Made by a program: the position numbers and the translations under genes
Shown: in pieces, positions 16,092 to 24,978 of the stretch
Layout of the letters: every line of letters begins with the position of its first letter
Numbering within the stretch: the first letter of the stretch is position 1
Assembly: GCF_014873495.1 (NCBI RefSeq)
Contig: NZ_JADBGF010000001.1
Location: forward strand, 4,030,001-4,094,000
Direction: 5' to 3'
From: Streptomyces stelliscabiei
GTDB lineage: Bacteria; Actinomycetota; Actinomycetes; Streptomycetales; Streptomycetaceae
DNA length: 64,000 nt
Notes under the pieces: generated by a model
What the model saw: the letters and a program-made list of their open reading frames with translations, nothing else
What the model was told of the DNA's origin: nothing
Database searches by the model: none

Positions 16092-19000
16092 CTACGGTTT
16101 CAGAGCCGGCTCGCCCACGAACGTGCGCCACAGTGCCGCGTACCGGCCCTCGCGGGCCAGGAGTTCGTCGTGGGTGCCGTCCTCCGCGACCCGGCCGCGG
16201 TCCATGACGACGACGCGGTCGGCGCGGGCGGCCGTGGTGAGCCGGTGGGCCACGACGAGGGTCGTACGGCGGCCGGCCAGGCGGTCGGTGGCGTGGTTGA
16301 CCTGGGCCTCGGTGGCCAGGTCGAGCGCGGCCGTCGCCTCGTCCAGGAGCAGGATGTCGGGGTTCACCAGCTCCGCGCGGGCCAGGGCGATCAGCTGCCG
16401 CTGCCCGGCGGAGAGGTTGCGGCCGCGCTCGGCCACCTCGTGGAGGTAGCCGCCGTCGAGCGTGGCGATCATGTCGTGCGCGCCGACCGCGCGGGACGCG
16501 GCCTCCACCTCGGCGTCGGTCGCGTCGGGGCGGCCGTAGGCGATGGCGTCCCGGATGGTGCCCTGGAAGAGGTACGCCTCCTGCGGGACGACGCCCAGGC
16601 GGTGCCGGTAGGAGGTGAGGTCGAGGTCGCGCAGGTCGGTGCCGTCGACGGTGACCCGGCCGCCGGTGGGGTCGTAGAAGCGGGCGACGAGCTTGACGAG
16701 CGTCGACTTGCCGGCGCCGGTCTCGCCGACGAAGGCGACGGTCTGTCCGGCGGGGACGGTGAGCGCCACACCGCTCAGGGCCGCTTCCCCGTCGGCGGAG
16801 CCGTAGGCGAAGTCCACGTCCTCGAAGGTGATCTCGCCGCGCAGGGAGCCCACCTTCCGCGGCTCGGCGGCCGACTTCGTGGACGTCGGCTCCTGGAGGA
16901 GTTCCTGGATGCGGCCCAGGGAGACGGTGGCCTGCTGGTAGCCGTCGAAGACCTGGGAGAGCTGCTGGACGGGGGCGAAGAACAGGTCGATGTAGAGGAG
17001 GTAGGCGACCAGGGCACCGGTCGTCAGGGTGCCCGCGTCGACGCGGTGGGCGCCGACGATCAGCACGGCCGCCGCGGCCGCCGAGGACAGGAACTGCACG
17101 AACGGGAAGTACAGGGAGATCAGCCACTGGCCGTGGACCCGGGCCCGGCGGTAGCTGTCGCTGCCGGCCGCGAACCGCTCGCCGCCCGCGCGCTCGCCCC
17201 GGAACGCCTGCACGATCCGCAGCCCGGCCACCGACTCCTGGAGGTCCGCGTTGACCACGGAGACCCGCTCGCGGGCCAGCTCGTACGCCTTCACGCTCGC
17301 CCGGCGGAAGAAGAACGTGACGACGATCAGCGGCGGGAGGGTGGCGAAGACGACGAGGGCCAGCTCCACGTCGAGCACCAGCAGGGCGACCATGATGCCG
17401 AAGAAGGTGACGACGGAGACGAAGGCCGTGACCAGGCCGGTCTGCAGGAAGGTCGACAGGGCGTCGACGTCCGTCGTCATCCGCGTCATGATCCGGCCGG
17501 TCAACTCCCGCTCGTAGTAGTCGAGTCCGAGGCGCTGGAGCTGGGCGAAGATCTTCAGGCGGAGGGAGTACAGGACGCGCTCGCCGGTGCGGCCGGTCAT
17601 CCGCGTCTCGCCGACCTGGGCCGCCCACTGGGCGAACACCGCGACCAGGCCCAGCAGGGAGGCGGCCCAGACCGCGCCGAGGGCCGCCTGCGAGACCCCG
17701 TCGTCGATGCCGTGCCGGATCAGCACGGGCAGCAGCAGGCCCGTGCCCGCGTCGACCGCGACGAGCGCCAGGCTGATCAGCAGGGGCAGGCCGAAGCCGC
17801 GCAGCAGCCGCCTCAGGCCGTACGACTCCTCCGGCGCGACCGCGCGGGCCTCGTCGACGCCGGGGGTGCCGGTCGCCGGGGGCAGCGCCTCGACCTGGGC
17901 GAGGAGTTCGGGGGTGGCGGGGGTGCCGGCGAAGGCGGTGTCGCGGGGCTCCCGGTCGCCGGTCCACAGCCGGGGCGTGATGCCGCGCTCGGCGTCGAAC
18001 TCCGCGTCCAGCTCGTCCCTTATCGAGTCGCGTACGGGGGTGTCGTCGGTCTTGGTGAGGGAGGCCGGGGGGAGGTGGCCGGGTGAGACGCCGCCGAGTT
18101 CGTCGGGGTCGGTGAGCAGCCGGCGGTAGAGGGCGGAGCGGCCCTCCAGCTCCTCATGGGTGCCGATGTCGGCGAGGCGGCCCTCGTCGAGGACGGCGAT
18201 GCGGTCGGCGAGGTTCAGGGTGGAGCGGCGGTGGGCGATGAGGAGGGTGGTGCGGCCCTCCATGACATGGGTCAGCGCCTCGTGGATCTCGTGCTCCACC
18301 CGCGCGTCCACGGCGGAGGTCGCGTCGTCGAGGACGAGCAGGCGGGGGTCGGTGAGGATCGCGCGGGCGAGGGCGACGCGCTGGCGCTGGCCGCCGGAGA
18401 GGGTGAGGCCGTGCTCGCCGACCTTGGTGGCGTAGCCGTCGGGCAGCTCGGCGATGAAACGGTCCACCTGGGCGGCGCGGGCGGCGGCCTCGATCTGCTC
18501 GTCGGTCGCGTCGGGGCGGCCGTAGGCGATGTTGGCGCGGACGGTGTCGGAGAAGAGGAAGGAGTCCTCGGGGACCAGGCCGATCGCGGCGCGCAGCGAT
18601 GCGAGGGTCAGCTCGCGGACGTCGTGGCCGCCGATGAGGACGGCGCCGCGGGACACGTCGTAGAAGCGCGGGAGGAGGAGGGAGACGGTGGACTTGCCGG
18701 AGCCGGAGGAGCCGACGACGGCGAGGGTCTCGCCGGGGCGGATCTCGAAGCTGAGGCCGTCGAGCACGGGGCTGGTCGTGCCGTGGGCGCCCTCGTAGCC
18801 GAAGGACACGTCGTCGAACTCGACGGTGGCGGGCGCGTCGGCGGGGAGGGTCTTGGTCCCGTCGGTGAGGGCCGGCTCGGTGTCGATCAGCTCCAGGACG
18901 CGCTCGGTGCCGGCGCGGGCCTGCTGGCCGACGGTGAGGACCATGGCGAGCATGCGGACGGGACCGACGAGCTGGGCGAGGTACGTGGAGAACGCGACGA

Positions 19001-19841
19001 ACGTGCCGAGCGTGATGTGCCCGCGCACGGCCAGCCAGCCGCCGAGCGCCAGCATCGCGACCTGGCCGAGCGCCGGGACGGCCTGGAGGGCGGGGGTGTA
19101 CCGGGAGTTGAACCGGATGGTGCGCAGCCGCCCCGCGTAGAGCCGGCGGCCGACCTCCCGCAGTTTCCCGGTCTCCTGGTCCTCCTGCCCGAACCCCTTG
19201 ACCACGCGGACGCCGCTGACGGCGCCGTCGACCACGCCCGCGACGGCCGCGGCCTGGGCCTGGGCGTACCAGGTGGCGGGGTGCAGCTTGGCGCGGCTGC
19301 GCCGGGCGATCCACCACAGCGCGGGGGCGACGGCGACCGCGACCAGGGTCAGCGGCAGGGACAGCCACGCCATGATCACGAGGGAGATCAGGAACAGCAG
19401 GATGTTGCCGATGGTCATCGGCAGCATGAAGAGCAGGCCCTGGATCAGCTGGAGGTCGCTGGTGGCGCGGCCGACGACCTGCCCGGTGGACAGCTCGTCC
19501 TGCCGCCGTCCGTCGAGGCCCGTGATCGTCCCGTACATCTCCGTGCGCAGGTCGTGCTGGACGTCGAGCGCGAGCCGGCCGCCGTAGTAGCGGCGGACGT
19601 AGGTGAAGACGTACACCAGGAGGGCGGCGCCGATCAGGGCCCCGGCCCAGGGGGCCATCTCCCGGGTCCGGTCCCCGATCACGTCATCGATGATCACCTT
19701 GGTGATCAGGGGCACCAGGGCCATCACGGCCATACCGCCGAGGGACGACCCCAGGGCGAGGATCACGTCCTTGGGGTACCGCCAGGCGTATCCGGCGAGT
19801 CTGCGCGCCCAACCTCGGTCGCCCCCCTGTTGCGCTACCAC
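16092..19841 (-). CDS. single-chain ABC exporter (TMD-NBD-TMD-NBD)
   Basis: 1249 residues with two complete half-exporters fused. Each has about six membrane helices then an ATPase domain. First NBD: Walker A 'GSSGSGKS' (~377-384), signature LSGGQ (~481-485), Walker B 'LLVLDD' with Asp (~506) where the catalytic Glu should be. Second NBD: Walker A 'GETGAGKS' (~1039-1046), signature LSAGQ (~1143-1147), Walker B 'ILLLDE' with Glu (~1168) and switch His (~1199). This is the asymmetric layout of heterodimeric multidrug exporters, with one consensus and one degenerate ATP site, here in one polypeptide. The ~110-residue linker between halves is acidic. GTG 19841 has a GGAGGG ribosome-binding site, and the upstream ATG 19904 lacks one. 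The exported substrate is unknown. Confidence 0.93.
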   Translation of the reverse strand: MVAQQGGDRGWARRLAGYAWRYPKDVILALGSSLGGMAVMALVPLITKVIIDDVIGDRTREMAPWAGALIGAALLVYVFTYVRRYYGGRLALDVQHDLRTEMYGTITGLDGRRQDELSTGQVVGRATSDLQLIQGLLFMLPMTIGNILLFLISLVIMAWLSLPLTLVAVAVAPALWWIARRSRAKLHPATWYAQAQAAAVAGVVDGAVSGVRVVKGFGQEDQETGKLREVGRRLYAGRLRTIRFNSRYTPALQAVPALGQVAMLALGGWLAVRGHITLGTFVAFSTYLAQLVGPVRMLAMVLTVGQQARAGTERVLELIDTEPALTDGTKTLPADAPATVEFDDVSFGYEGAHGTTSPVLDGLSFEIRPGETLAVVGSSGSGKSTVSLLLPRFYDVSRGAVLIGGHDVRELTLASLRAAIGLVPEDSFLFSDTVRANIAYGRPDATDEQIEAAARAAQVDRFIAELPDGYATKVGEHGLTLSGGQRQRVALARAILTDPRLLVLDDATSAVDARVEHEIHEALTHVMEGRTTLLIAHRRSTLNLADRIAVLDEGRLADIGTHEELEGRSALYRRLLTDPDELGGVSPGHLPPASLTKTDDTPVRDSIRDELDAEFDAERGITPRLWTGDREPRDTAFAGTPATPELLAQVEALPPATGTPGVDEARAVAPEESYGLRRLLRGFGLPLLISLALVAVDAGTGLLLPVLIRHGIDDGVSQAALGAVWAASLLGLVAVFAQWAAQVGETRMTGRTGERVLYSLRLKIFAQLQRLGLDYYERELTGRIMTRMTTDVDALSTFLQTGLVTAFVSVVTFFGIMVALLVLDVELALVVFATLPPLIVVTFFFRRASVKAYELARERVSVVNADLQESVAGLRIVQAFRGERAGGERFAAGSDSYRRARVHGQWLISLYFPFVQFLSSAAAAAVLIVGAHRVDAGTLTTGALVAYLLYIDLFFAPVQQLSQVFDGYQQATVSLGRIQELLQEPTSTKSAAEPRKVGSLRGEITFEDVDFAYGSADGEAALSGVALTVPAGQTVAFVGETGAGKSTLVKLVARFYDPTGGRVTVDGTDLRDLDLTSYRHRLGVVPQEAYLFQGTIRDAIAYGRPDATDAEVEAASRAVGAHDMIATLDGGYLHEVAERGRNLSAGQRQLIALARAELVNPDILLLDEATAALDLATEAQVNHATDRLAGRRTTLVVAHRLTTAARADRVVVMDRGRVAEDGTHDELLAREGRYAALWRTFVGEPALKP

Positions 19842-19931
19842 GCCGGTGCCCTCCGTTCGTCCTGGTCTCCGCAGGAGACCAACACGCGGGGCCCGGGATT
19901 TCATCCCGCCGCAACAATTCGGGGGCGGCGC

Positions 19932-20993
19932 TCAGCCCACGCGCACCCGCAGGGAGTAGAAGCGGGTCGTCTGTACGGCGTTCTGGTTGTCGTCGCTGAC
20001 CAGCAGTACGTCCAGCCGTCCCGGCCCGTGCCCGTCGTGCGCCGCGTGCCGCCGCTGCCCGGTGACGGCCATCCCCTCGATGTTGTCGAGCAGCGGGTTC
20101 GGCTGGGGCTGCTCGGCGGTGGCGCCGAGGGAGGGGCAGTGCACGAGGTCGGCGAGGAGGGTCTTGCCGACGAGCGTCACGCCGTCGCCGTCCTGGCCGG
20201 TGAGGACGTCCACGCCACCGGTGTCGGTCGCGCGGCGCGGGTCGGCGGCGTAGAGGCGGACCGTGTTGCCGACCCCGGCGGTGAAGCCGCGCTCCAGCAC
20301 CAGCAGCCGGCCGCCCGGCAGGCCCGCCACCTCGACGACGCCGAGTCCGGTGTCGGCGCGGTAGCCGTACTGGGCGGCGAGCCGGAAGTCCCGAGCGCCG
20401 TGCCTGTGCCAGGTCTGCAGGCGGACGATCCCGGCGGCGTCCCCGGCGAGGGCGCCCTCCATCGAGGCGAGCAGGGTGCGCCCGCCGGGCAGGAGGGTGA
20501 GCCCCTCGAAGGTCTGGTTGGCGACGGCCCGGCCGGCCGGGGCGACCCGTAGCGCGGCGGGTACGGGCAGGGTGCCGAGGAGCCGCCCTGCCCGGTCGTA
20601 CCGACGGACGGACGGCTCGGTCTCGGAGGTGACGAGCCGGGTGCCGTCACGGTCGACGGCCAGTGCCTCGGAGTCGAGCGCGGCGCCGGTCTGTGTGGCG
20701 AGCGGGACGACGCTCCTCGGCCGCAGGGTGCGGCGGTCGAGGGTGAAGAGGGAGGACCGGTCGGAGACGGCGAGGAGCGAGCCGTCGTGGTCGACGGCGA
20801 GGCCGGAGAGGTTCCCGACGAAGGTGTCCTCGTAGGTCGTCTTGTCGAGGACGTCGGAGTACGCCGTGATCGACACGGACGGCGAACAGGCGTGGCTCGG
20901 CGGCGGGCCGGCGTGGACGGGCCCGGCGGCGGCCAGGGTGGTGGCCGCCGCCAGGCCCGCGGTCAGGGTCGCGACAAGGCTTCTGAGAGGCAT
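19932..20993 (-). CDS. secreted esterase-like phytase-family beta-propeller protein
   Basis: 353 residues with a Sec signal peptide ('LAAATTLAAAGPVHA'). The mature protein shows the phytase-like/esterase-like propeller pattern: 'NLSGLAVDHDGSLLAVSDR' near residue 62, 'DSEALAVDRDGTRLVTSE' near 110, 'TFEGLTLLPGGRTLLASMEG' near 160 and 'NIEGMAVTG' near the C-terminus, which contribute acidic residues to the propeller centre. Members hydrolyse phosphoesters or are uncharacterised. The activity is not predictable. The open frame runs far upstream, but only the ATG at 20993 places the signal peptide at the N-terminus. Its ribosome-binding site is weak. Confidence 0.85.
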   Translation of the reverse strand: MPLRSLVATLTAGLAAATTLAAAGPVHAGPPPSHACSPSVSITAYSDVLDKTTYEDTFVGNLSGLAVDHDGSLLAVSDRSSLFTLDRRTLRPRSVVPLATQTGAALDSEALAVDRDGTRLVTSETEPSVRRYDRAGRLLGTLPVPAALRVAPAGRAVANQTFEGLTLLPGGRTLLASMEGALAGDAAGIVRLQTWHRHGARDFRLAAQYGYRADTGLGVVEVAGLPGGRLLVLERGFTAGVGNTVRLYAADPRRATDTGGVDVLTGQDGDGVTLVGKTLLADLVHCPSLGATAEQPQPNPLLDNIEGMAVTGQRRHAAHDGHGPGRLDVLLVSDDNQNAVQTTRFYSLRVRVG

Positions 20994-21067
20994 GGCGTCA
21001 CGGTAGGACGACGCCGGTGATCCGTGGATGGCCTCGCCGTGAACGTCCGGATGCCACTCGCCGCGGT

Positions 21068-22045
21068 CTACTCGGTCTCGGGCACCGGCACGGTCGCCTC
21101 CTGGGGCCGGTCGGTGGGCACGTAGCGCTGCACGCTCGGCGCACCCGAGGCGCTCTTGGCGACGGGCACGAGATCCTTGTGGATGACCTTGGCGACACCC
21201 TGGATGGTGTTGACGCCGTACTGCATGTCCGGGTTGCCGTGGGTGAGGACGGTGATCGTGTAGTCGCGCCCGCCGCCGGTGAACGTGCCGACGCTGTGCA
21301 CCCGCCAGCCGTGCGTGGCGCGGGACAGCCACCCGTTCTTGACGTGCACCTTCACGGTGGAGGGGGCCCCGGCCGGGGTGCCCCAGCGCTGCGAGGCGAC
21401 GACCTGGTTCATGAGCTTCAGGGTGTAGGCGCGGGCGTTGTCGCTCAGCACGGTGTTCTTCGCGGTGAGCAGGGCGAGCAGCCGCTGCTCGTCCCGGACG
21501 GTGATCTGGGTGAGGCCCCAGTAGTTGTCCGCGCCCGGCTTGGTCTGGGTCATCTTGGCGGCGGTGAGGAACGCCTTGATCTTCTTCATGCCGAGCTGCT
21601 TCCACAGGGTGCTGGTGGAGGCGTTGTCCGACTTGGTGATCATGGCGGTGGCGAGCTTGGTCTCACGGTCGGTGAGATACCTGTTCGTCTTCTTCGCGTC
21701 GTACAGCAGCGCGGCGAGCACGGTCACCTTCACGACGCTGGCCGAGTCGAAGGCGGTGTCGCCGCGCAGCGTGCAGGTGGTGCCGGTGGTCCGTTCGGAC
21801 AGCCCGACGGCCACCGTCCCCTTCCGGTTCCCCAGCGCGGCGGTGATGTCCTTCTGCAGCTTCTCGGCCAGCCCGGCCTGCTTCGACGTACAACTGACCT
21901 GCGGTGCCGGCGCCGCCGCGGCGGCCGGCGCGAACGCCACCGCCGCCGACGACACGACCATCCCGACGCCGATCCCCGCAGCTACCGCACGCGCACTTCT
22001 GGACGTACGCGACACCCGGGATACCCCCGATATCCGGTGAGTCAT
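21068..22045 (-). CDS. secreted class A beta-lactamase-fold serine hydrolase
   Basis: 325 residues with a long Sec signal peptide (Ala-rich to about residue 45). Penicillin-binding-fold motifs appear in order: S-x-x-K as 'SASVVK' (Ser102-Val-Val-Lys), 'KSDNAS' (SDN), and K-N-G in 'VHVKNGW' replacing the KTG/KSG triad. It lacks an obvious class A omega-loop Glu-containing motif, so true beta-lactamase activity is uncertain. An exported serine hydrolase is the safe call. It lies 74 bp upstream of the phytase-like gene on the same strand, so co-transcription is possible. Confidence 0.88.
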   Translation of the reverse strand: MTHRISGVSRVSRTSRSARAVAAGIGVGMVVSSAAVAFAPAAAAAPAPQVSCTSKQAGLAEKLQKDITAALGNRKGTVAVGLSERTTGTTCTLRGDTAFDSASVVKVTVLAALLYDAKKTNRYLTDRETKLATAMITKSDNASTSTLWKQLGMKKIKAFLTAAKMTQTKPGADNYWGLTQITVRDEQRLLALLTAKNTVLSDNARAYTLKLMNQVVASQRWGTPAGAPSTVKVHVKNGWLSRATHGWRVHSVGTFTGGGRDYTITVLTHGNPDMQYGVNTIQGVAKVIHKDLVPVAKSASGAPSVQRYVPTDRPQEATVPVPETE

Positions 22046-22064
22046 CTACCTTTTTCCCATCCCC

Positions 22065-22505
22065 TTGAGCGACTGGAACCCGCCACGGGCGGATTCACCT
22101 CAGTCGACTCGCGAGGGCGCGCGATGGTTGTACATGTGTTCGCCTGATCGGGGATCGGTACGGGCGGGCCCTCTCCCGGCCGCCGCAGGAGTTTTCGCCG
22201 AAGGCGATACCGCCCACCAGGTGAAGGAGGCGCTGCGGTTGCCGCCGGAGCAGCTTCTCGCAGCCCGGACACTGGGCCCGGATCACTGGAAGGCGGTGGT
22301 CGAGGTGTACCGGGAGATACCGGGCCCTCTCCCGGCAACGCTGCCCGGCACCACCATGAGCGCCGGCCGGCAGCGGCGGTTCACGACGGCGTACCAGGAG
22401 CAACTTCGCGTGTACACGGAGAAGTTCGCGCAACCTGCCTCCCGGGCGACCGGTGGGGAAAATCAGTCGCCCGGCCACCGCCGGACCGTAGGCTCGACGC
22501 CATGA
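22065..22505 (+). CDS. doubtful ORF, no recognised family
   Basis: A 146-codon open frame in the 456-bp gap between the divergent beta-lactamase-fold gene and DUF4180. The central part ('HQVKEALRLPPEQLLAART' and 'YQEQLRVYTEKFAQ') looks helical and uses mostly G/C at third positions, but less strictly than neighbouring genes. There is no clear ribosome-binding site for the first ATG, and the last codons overlap the DUF4180 start by 4 bp. It could be a small real protein, a decayed gene or chance. The motif 'gggccctctcccgg' occurs twice in it (about 22159 and 22322). Confidence 0.25.
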   Translation: MSDWNPPRADSPQSTREGARWLYMCSPDRGSVRAGPLPAAAGVFAEGDTAHQVKEALRLPPEQLLAARTLGPDHWKAVVEVYREIPGPLPATLPGTTMSAGRQRRFTTAYQEQLRVYTEKFAQPASRATGGENQSPGHRRTVGSTP

Positions 22506-22867
22506 CCACCACCCTGGAGACGATCCACGACGTGCCCGTGCTGATGTGCGCCCCCGAGGGCGAGACGATCGCCCGCGAGAGCGACGCCCTGGATCTCATC
22601 GGCAACGCCGGGTACCAGGGCGCCACCTGGGTCGTCGTCCCCGTCGAGAGGTTCGACGAGGCGTTCTTCCGGCTGCGCACGCGCGTCGCCGGCGACATCA
22701 TCCAGAAGTTCGTCCAGTACGGTGTCCGCCTCGCCGTGATCGGCGACATCTCCCCTTACACGGAGGCCAGTTCGTCGCTGCGGGACTTCGTGCGGGAGTG
22801 CAACCGCAATCGTCAGACGTGGTTCCTGGCCGACATCGACGAGCTGCGGGAGCGCCTGCGGGGCTGA
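22502..22867 (+). CDS. DUF4180 domain protein
   Basis: A 121-residue single-domain cytoplasmic protein. The pattern 'DALDLIGNAGYQGATWVVVPVERFDEAFFRLRTRVAGDIIQKFVQYG' region (residues ~24-72) and 'RLAVIGDISPYTEASSSLRDFV' match the DUF4180 family, whose function is unknown. The fold is thought to be STAS-like by appearance, with alternating strands and helices (inference). The ATG is at 22502. It is followed by a very strong hairpin terminator shared with the convergent PAP2 gene. Confidence 0.88.
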   Translation: MTTTLETIHDVPVLMCAPEGETIARESDALDLIGNAGYQGATWVVVPVERFDEAFFRLRTRVAGDIIQKFVQYGVRLAVIGDISPYTEASSSLRDFVRECNRNRQTWFLADIDELRERLRG

Positions 22868-22891
22868 GGCCCGCGCGGCGGACCGACCGCG

Positions 22892-22931
22892 CCGCGTGGG
22901 CCGCGCCGAAGTCTCGGCGCGGCCCACGCGG
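22892..22931. terminator. bidirectional 18-bp stem terminator
   Basis: Perfect 18-bp stem 22892-22909/22914-22931 (arm CCGCGTGGGCCGCGCCGA) with a 4-base loop, between the convergent DUF4180 and PAP2 genes. This is the longest perfect stem seen in the window. Confidence 0.85.
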
Positions 22932-22960
22932 TGATCCGGACACACCCCCGGAACCGCCTC

Positions 22961-24328
22961 TCACACCAGCTCGGGCTGCCGCTCCGCCGGCCGTTCCGGC
23001 AGCGCCGTCGGCACGGGCTTCCCGTCCCATCGCCGTTCGTTCCGTACGTAGCCGTAGCCGACCGAGGCCATCATCAGCAGGAGCAGCGGGCCGTACGCCC
23101 ACGGGTGCCGGGCCATCTCCAGCGGCAGATGGCGGTAGGCCAGCAGAAGCGCGACGAACACCGTCGCGCCGTAGGCGACGAGCCGGGCTCCCGACCGGTC
23201 CCAGCCGCGGTCGACCGTGCGCAGACCCGCCTCGATGGTGAGCGTGAACACGACTCCGGCGATGAGGTCCACGCCGTAGTGGTAGCCGAATCCCAGCGTC
23301 GCGGTGAGCGTGGCGATCAGCCAGAACGTGCCCGCGTACCGCAGAAGGCGCGGGCCGCCGCGGGAGTGGACGAAGATCGCCGTGGCCCACGCCGTGTGCA
23401 GACTGGGCATGCAGTTGCGTGGGGTGATGTCGTCGTACGGCATGGAGTGCGGGACCCCGACCGGCGGCGGAACGTCGGGCCACAGGTCGGCGAGCGCCCA
23501 GTGTCCGCCGCCGGTGCCGAACGCGCCGGAGCCGTAGGCGAAGACCGGTCCGACCACAGGGAAGATCATGTAGATGCCCGGCCCGAGAAGGCCGATCACC
23601 AGGAACGTGCGCACCAGGTGGTGGCGCGGGAAGCGGCGCTCGGCGGCCACGTGGCGCAGCTGGTAGAGCGCGACGCCGACCGCCGCGACCGCGAGCTGGA
23701 TGTAGACCCAGTCGAGCAGATGGGTGCCGACCGGGCCGGTGGCCCTGACCATCCGGCCCACCAGCCACGACGGGTTGCCCAGCGCGTGGTCGGCGGTCGC
23801 CAGATACGGGTCGAGCACCGTCGGGCGGGTCTTGGACGTGATCAGCAGCCAGGCGTCCCCGGTCTTGCGGCCGGCCACCAGCAGCAGGCCCAGCCCGACG
23901 CCCTTGAGCAGCAGGGCCCGTTCCCGGCCGGTGCGGCGGGTGACGGCGATGACCGCGCAGCCCAGCAGCACCCACAGCGCGCCGTTGCCGAACATCATCT
24001 TGGCGTCGAGAGCCCACCGCACCAGGAAGAAGACGACGTCGATCCCGATCGCGACGCCGAGGGCGATGAACCGTTGCCGCCAGGTGAGCACCACCATCGT
24101 CAACGCCATGCTGGCGTACAGCAACGGCCCCGACTTGGGGGCGAATATCACCTCTCGCGCCTGGTTGGTGATCGGACCCGGCAGTCCGTAGCCACGAGAG
24201 ACGATCTCCAGCGCGAGAATGAATCCGACGGTCGCGACACTCGCCGCGGCCCACAGAATCACCCTCGGCCGACGCCACTCGACGGACGCGAACGCGTTTC
24301 GTATGCGCGGGAACACCCGCGGGACCAT
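22961..24328 (-). CDS. PAP2-superfamily membrane protein (inositolphosphotransferase-like)
   Basis: 455 residues and about ten or more membrane segments. The C-terminal half carries PAP2-type phosphatase/transferase motifs: 'MPYDDITPRNCMPSLHTAWA' (the PSLH motif near residue 310) and 'FGYHYGVDLIAG' (His...Asp near 355). This spacing is typical of Aur1/Ipt1-like lipid phosphotransferases and polyprenyl-phosphate enzymes. The N-terminal half is a further hydrophobic domain seen in Streptomyces members. The substrate is probably a lipid-linked or inositol phosphate at the membrane, unproven. ATG 24328 is used; a TTG three codons upstream is possible. Confidence 0.85.
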   Translation of the reverse strand: MVPRVFPRIRNAFASVEWRRPRVILWAAASVATVGFILALEIVSRGYGLPGPITNQAREVIFAPKSGPLLYASMALTMVVLTWRQRFIALGVAIGIDVVFFLVRWALDAKMMFGNGALWVLLGCAVIAVTRRTGRERALLLKGVGLGLLLVAGRKTGDAWLLITSKTRPTVLDPYLATADHALGNPSWLVGRMVRATGPVGTHLLDWVYIQLAVAAVGVALYQLRHVAAERRFPRHHLVRTFLVIGLLGPGIYMIFPVVGPVFAYGSGAFGTGGGHWALADLWPDVPPPVGVPHSMPYDDITPRNCMPSLHTAWATAIFVHSRGGPRLLRYAGTFWLIATLTATLGFGYHYGVDLIAGVVFTLTIEAGLRTVDRGWDRSGARLVAYGATVFVALLLAYRHLPLEMARHPWAYGPLLLLMMASVGYGYVRNERRWDGKPVPTALPERPAERQPELV

Positions 24329-24978
24329 GGATATCAATTATCCGGCCGTCGTCTCGGTCGGGTACGACGGGCCGGGTCTCTTCGTGGTGCGCAGCATGAC
24401 TTTCCGGTGGAGGGCGTGGGCGGACGGAAGCGGTTCACGACGGGCGGGACCGCGCGAGGGATCTGGGACCAGCGGGGTCACTCCTGGGAAGACCGACGAC
24501 CACCCCTCGGGGTTGCTCGCACGATCGGATACGCGGGCACCGCGTCCGGCTCGCGATATGGAGTCCGTCCACACGTCGTCCACTGATCCGTCCCCCACTC
24601 TCCCCTGGGCGCCATCGCCTCCCCACCAGCATCGTGGACGGCTTCGGGAAGGCATAGAGCGCCCCCCGCACTCCGCCGGACCGGCCCACGGGCCGGCCGG
24701 CGGCTCGAACAGTCGGCCGACCCGCCGCGCACGTGCCCAGCACGCCTGATTTCGCACGTCAATGGGGGTCTCCCCTCGCGTCGGGGCACGCGAGCGGGGC
24801 GTGGGGCCCGAGGGTTGCCCCGTTGGCCAGAACGTCACCAAATCGCCTTCCCTTCGTAACACACGGACTGACCCGTCCATGCCAATCTCTCGATTGCCCA
24901 CACAGTCAACCCGCGTAGAACGAGACTCCCCGAAGCAACTCCTCGTGCTGCGCGGCCCTCTGGGAAGGGACACCCCTC
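24329..24978. other. 650-bp divergent intergenic region without a convincing gene
   Basis: Lies between the leftward PAP2 gene and the rightward endonuclease gene. Open frames exist on both strands but lack ribosome-binding sites, family motifs and the strict third-position G/C bias of neighbours. The right part (about 24825-24910) is comparatively A/T-richer ('accaaatcgcc', 'cgtaacacacgg') and is the likely promoter area for the secreted endonuclease. No clear palindrome found. Confidence 0.5.

Noticed and set aside
16170..20552. Very long open frames (638 and 798 codons) on the plus strand
   Set aside because: They are antisense to the ABC exporter and phytase-like genes, have Val/Gly/Asp-rich shadow composition and no domains.
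24830..24860. Possible PhoP (PHO) box upstream of the endonuclease gene ('cgtcaccaaatcgcc')
   Set aside because: Only one weak half-repeat; the required direct repeat of GTTCACC-like units is absent.
24338..24973. 211-codon open frame on the reverse strand between PAP2 and endonuclease genes
   Set aside because: No ribosome-binding site, no family motif, Arg/Pro/Ser-rich composition typical of shadow frames in GC-rich DNA.
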